Assembly (NCBI GenBank): GCA_021827285.1
Contig: JAKAWM010000135.1
Location: 1-7,424 of the forward strand
Reading direction: 5' to 3'
Length of the DNA stretch: 7,424 nt
Origin: Actinomycetes bacterium
Lineage (GTDB): Bacteria > Actinomycetota > Acidimicrobiia > Acidimicrobiales > Palsa-688
The translations under genes were made by a program, and so were the position numbers. This document shows, in pieces, positions 5,193 through 7,424 of this stretch. How positions within the stretch are numbered: position 1 is the stretch's first letter; every line of letters begins with the position of its first letter. The notes under the pieces are model-generated. The model saw only the letters and a program-made list of their open reading frames with translations. It had not been told where the DNA came from and searched no databases.

Positions 5193-6995
5193 GCGCAGCG
5201 CCTTGATGAACGCATCTTGGGGCACCTCGACCCGGCCGATGTTCTTCATGCGCCTCTTACCCTCTTTTTGTTTTTCCAAGAGCTTGCGCTTGCGAGTTAT
5301 ATCGCCGCCATAGCACTTGGCCAGCACGTCTTTGCGTTTAGCCTTGACGGTTTCCCGGGCGATGACCCGCCCGCCCGCGGCTGCCTGGATGGGCACGTCG
5401 AAAAGCTGGCGAGGTATCAGCTCGCGGAGCTTTTCTGTCATGCGCCGGCCGTACTCGACCGCGTCGGAGCGGTGGACGATGGCACTGAAGGCATCGACGG
5501 GGACCGAGTTCAACAAGATCTCGATCTTCACCAAGTCGCCGGGGACAAAGCCGGCCGGTTCGTAATCAAGGCTGGCGTAGCCCCGGGTACGGCTCTTCAG
5601 GGCGTCGAAGAAGTCCATTACCACTTCGGAAAGGGGCAACTTGTAGACCAGCTCCACCCTTTCGGGCGAAAGGTATTCCATGCGTAGCATCTCGCCCCGC
5701 CGGCTCTGGCACAGGTCCATCACCGTACCTGTGGTCTCGGTGGGCAAAAGCATGGTGGCTTGGACAAATGGCTCCTCGATAACGTCGATCTTCTGGGGGG
5801 GAGGCATCTCGGCCGGGCTGTGCAGCCACGCGCTGGACCCGTCGGTCAGGCGGGCCAGGTACTCCACACTGGGCGCGGTGGCAATGAGGGAAAGGTCGAA
5901 CTCCCTTTCCAGGCGCTCCCGGACGATGTCCATGTGGAGGAGGCCGAGGAACCCGCAGCGAAACCCAAAGCCCAGTGCCGCCGAGGTTTCTGGGGCAAAG
6001 GAGATGGAGGAGTCCGACAGGCGCAGCTTTTCGAGCGAGTCCCGCAGCGACTCGAACTCGTCACCGTCGGTCGGGTAGAGCCCGCAATAAACCATGGGTT
6101 TGGGCTCCTGGTAGCCAGCCAGCGGCTCCTCGGCCGGACGGGCCGCCTCGGTCACCGTTTCACCGCTGCGCGCCTCGCCCACGTCCTTGATCCCGGCGAT
6201 CAGGTAACCGACCTCGCCCGGGCCGAGCAACGGGACCTCGGTTGGGACGGGGAGGCGCACGCCCAGTTCTTCGGCTTCATGGGTACGGCCGGTCTGCATG
6301 AACCGCAACTTGGCACCCGCGGCGAGGACGCCGTTCATGACCCGCACCGCGCTTATGACCCCCCGGTACTGGTCGTAGTAAGAGTCGAAGATGAGCGCCT
6401 GGAGGGGGGCCAAGGGGTCTCCGTGGGGGGGAGGGATGCGCGCGCAGATGGCGTCCAGCAACTCCGGCACCCCCTCGCCCGTCTTGGCCGACACCCGCAA
6501 GATCTGGCTGGCGGGCACGCCGAGCACGGCTTCGATCTCGGCCGCACAGCGTTCGGGGTCGGCGGCGGGCAGGTCGATCTTGTTGAGCACGGCCACGATC
6601 TCCAAATCGTGCTCCAGCGCCAGGTAGGCATGCGCCAGGGTCTGGGCTTCGATGCCCTGGGCCGCGTCCACCAGCAGCACCACCCCCTCGCAGGCGGCCA
6701 GGCTCCGGCTCACCTCGTAGCTGAAGTCAACGTGGCCGGGCGTATCGATCAGGTGGACAGTGTGGCCCTTCCAGCGCACCCGGACGTTCTGGGCCTTGAT
6801 GGTGATGCCCCGCTCCCGTTCGATGTCCATCGAGTCCAGGTACTGGTCCCGCATGTCCCGGGGGCTCACGGCCCCGGTCAGTTCCAAGATGCGGTCGGAC
6901 AGGGTGGACTTACCATGGTCGATGTGGGCGACGACGGACAGGTTGCGGATGCTGGCCTGGTCGGTGGTGGCGGGAGGTGGGGTGGCGTCAGTCAT
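5181..6995 (-). CDS. lepA: Elongation factor 4 (LepA), ribosome back-translocating GTPase
   Basis: LepA/EF4 is a translational GTPase that binds the ribosome, can reverse translocation and affects initiation and 30S assembly. With the start used here it has 604 residues, the normal length. The G domain has AHIDHGKST (23-31), ERGITI (61-66), DTPGHVDF (84-91), NKID (128-131) and SAKTGEG. EF-G-like domains II, III and V follow. The protein ends in the LepA-specific C-terminal domain, with YGGDITRKRKLLEKQKEGKR and the terminal FIKALRLGD. I placed the start at ATG 6995 because the family starts shortly before IRNLSVVAHIDHGKST and because GGGGGGA lies just upstream. A TTG at 7079 would add 28 residues of non-family sequence. 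The gene is divergent from rpsT (134-nt spacer) and convergent with sat-cysC. The rpsT-lepA pairing is common in actinobacteria, but here hemW does not follow. Confidence 0.97.
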   Translation of the reverse strand: MTDATPPPATTDQASIRNLSVVAHIDHGKSTLSDRILELTGAVSPRDMRDQYLDSMDIERERGITIKAQNVRVRWKGHTVHLIDTPGHVDFSYEVSRSLAACEGVVLLVDAAQGIEAQTLAHAYLALEHDLEIVAVLNKIDLPAADPERCAAEIEAVLGVPASQILRVSAKTGEGVPELLDAICARIPPPHGDPLAPLQALIFDSYYDQYRGVISAVRVMNGVLAAGAKLRFMQTGRTHEAEELGVRLPVPTEVPLLGPGEVGYLIAGIKDVGEARSGETVTEAARPAEEPLAGYQEPKPMVYCGLYPTDGDEFESLRDSLEKLRLSDSSISFAPETSAALGFGFRCGFLGLLHMDIVRERLEREFDLSLIATAPSVEYLARLTDGSSAWLHSPAEMPPPQKIDVIEEPFVQATMLLPTETTGTVMDLCQSRRGEMLRMEYLSPERVELVYKLPLSEVVMDFFDALKSRTRGYASLDYEPAGFVPGDLVKIEILLNSVPVDAFSAIVHRSDAVEYGRRMTEKLRELIPRQLFDVPIQAAAGGRVIARETVKAKRKDVLAKCYGGDITRKRKLLEKQKEGKRRMKNIGRVEVPQDAFIKALRLGD

Positions 6996-7010
6996 CGGTC
7001 CCCCCAGTCT

Positions 7011-7026
7011 GGCGCAATCAGGCGCC
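7011..7026. repeat. small inverted repeat upstream of lepA
   Basis: GGCGC (7011-7015) and GCGCC (7022-7026) form a perfect 5-bp stem around a 6-nt loop, ending 15 nt upstream of the lepA ATG on the minus strand. It could form a hairpin in the lepA leader or serve as an operator half-site pair. Short GC stems are common by chance at this base composition, so no function is claimed. Confidence 0.25.
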
Positions 7027-7110
7027 GCCCTAGGACGCTCACCACTGGGCCCTGGCACCGCTCGGTCCACCAGCGACAACCGTCCGCGGGCTCCACGTAG
7101 CGGCTGGATC

Positions 7111-7119
7111 TGCTAGCCT
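7111..7119 (+). promoter_or_regulatory. candidate extended -10 promoter of rpsT
   Basis: TGCTAGCCT contains a TAGCCT hexamer preceded by the TGn extended -10 motif. It ends 10 nt before the rpsT GTG. A start at the usual distance would fall within about 4 nt of the start codon, giving a leaderless or near-leaderless mRNA. This agrees with the absence of any Shine-Dalgarno sequence: the bases before the start are pyrimidine-rich (CTCCTTGTCCCT). No clear -35 is seen. Confidence 0.5.
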
Positions 7120-7129
7120 CCTTGTCCCT

Positions 7130-7405
7130 GTGGCGAACATAAAGAGCCAGATCAAGCGCAACAAGACCAACGAGAAGCGCCGCCTGCGCAATAAGGCGGC
7201 CAAGTCGGAGCTCAAGACCCGGGTCAAGGCCGCCGTCCAGGCGGCTGAAGCCGGCGAGGAGGCGGCGGGCGAGCATCTGCGCATGGCCGTCAAGCGGCTG
7301 GACAAAGCGGCCGCTCGTGGCATCATCCACCCCAACCAGGCTGCCAACCGCAAGTCTGCGCTCATGCGTACGACCGCCCGTTCGGCGGCCACCCGCCACC
7401 CGTAG
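7130..7405 (+). CDS. rpsT: 30S ribosomal protein bS20
   Basis: bS20 is a primary 16S rRNA-binding protein needed for early 30S assembly. The 91-residue product has the expected size and the conserved lysine/arginine-rich N-terminus MANIKSQIKRNKTNEKRR. The C-terminal helix contains LDKAAARGIIHPNQAANRKSALM, the family signature. The start is GTG at 7130, read as Met, which gives the family N-terminus exactly; the stop is TAG. There is no Shine-Dalgarno sequence, and a likely -10 element sits just upstream, so translation is probably leaderless. It is divergent from lepA. The final 19 nt of the window after the stop hold nothing I can identify. Confidence 0.97.
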   Translation: MANIKSQIKRNKTNEKRRLRNKAAKSELKTRVKAAVQAAEAGEEAAGEHLRMAVKRLDKAAARGIIHPNQAANRKSALMRTTARSAATRHP

Positions 7406-7424
7406 GGCGCCGAACCGCTGCGAG

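Noticed and set aside
6996..7079. TTG at 7079 as the start of lepA, adding 28 residues.
   Set aside because: The added sequence does not look like the family, and ATG 6995 has a purine-rich site just upstream and gives the normal length.
5760..7100. A 446-codon plus-strand frame covering most of lepA.
   Set aside because: It is antisense to lepA, whose GTPase motifs are intact, and its product has no motif. Long antisense frames are expected opposite GC-rich genes.

Overview
This is a GC-rich window, with G or C dominating third codon positions. It holds six protein genes and one tRNA, nearly all core housekeeping functions. The gene set and order (rpsT, lepA, then hrcA-dnaJ-rsmE), the composition, and the start regions without Shine-Dalgarno sequences suggest a member of the Actinobacteria (Actinomycetota), possibly a deep-branching class such as Acidimicrobiia. 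This placement is inferred from gene order and style, not from a database match.

Layout from left to right. A minus-strand tRNA-Glu(CTC) at 16-91 lies downstream of a minus-strand heat-shock operon. Read in the direction of transcription, that operon is a CIRCE operator (3287-3261), hrcA (3258-2152), dnaJ (2159-1026) and rsmE (1013-147). hrcA and dnaJ overlap by 8 nt, and dnaJ and rsmE are 12 nt apart, so the three are almost certainly one transcript. rsmE carries an in-frame array of 27-bp tandem repeats, which adds a Gly/Asp/Pro-rich stretch to the protein. Divergent from the operon is a plus-strand gene for a fused ATP sulfurylase-APS kinase (sat-cysC, 3429-5150), which would make PAPS from sulfate. 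It converges on the minus-strand lepA (elongation factor 4, 6995-5181); the 30-nt gap and the lepA stop form a candidate two-way terminator hairpin. Divergent from lepA is rpsT (ribosomal protein bS20, 7130-7405), which appears to be leaderless.

The genes fall into two themes. One is translation and protein quality control: bS20, EF4, 16S rRNA methylation, the DnaJ co-chaperone with its repressor HrcA, and tRNA-Glu. The other is one sulfate-activation gene, placed in opposite orientation inside a neighbourhood that in many actinobacteria runs lepA-hemW-hrcA-dnaJ-rsmE. No hemW is present here.

I found no phage, transposon, CRISPR, toxin-antitoxin, defence or biosynthetic system, and no convincing new multi-gene system. 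The items worth a second look are the repeat expansion in rsmE, the CIRCE element 2 nt from the hrcA start codon, the displaced sat-cysC fusion, and the GC-rich, possibly structured spacer between CIRCE and sat-cysC.
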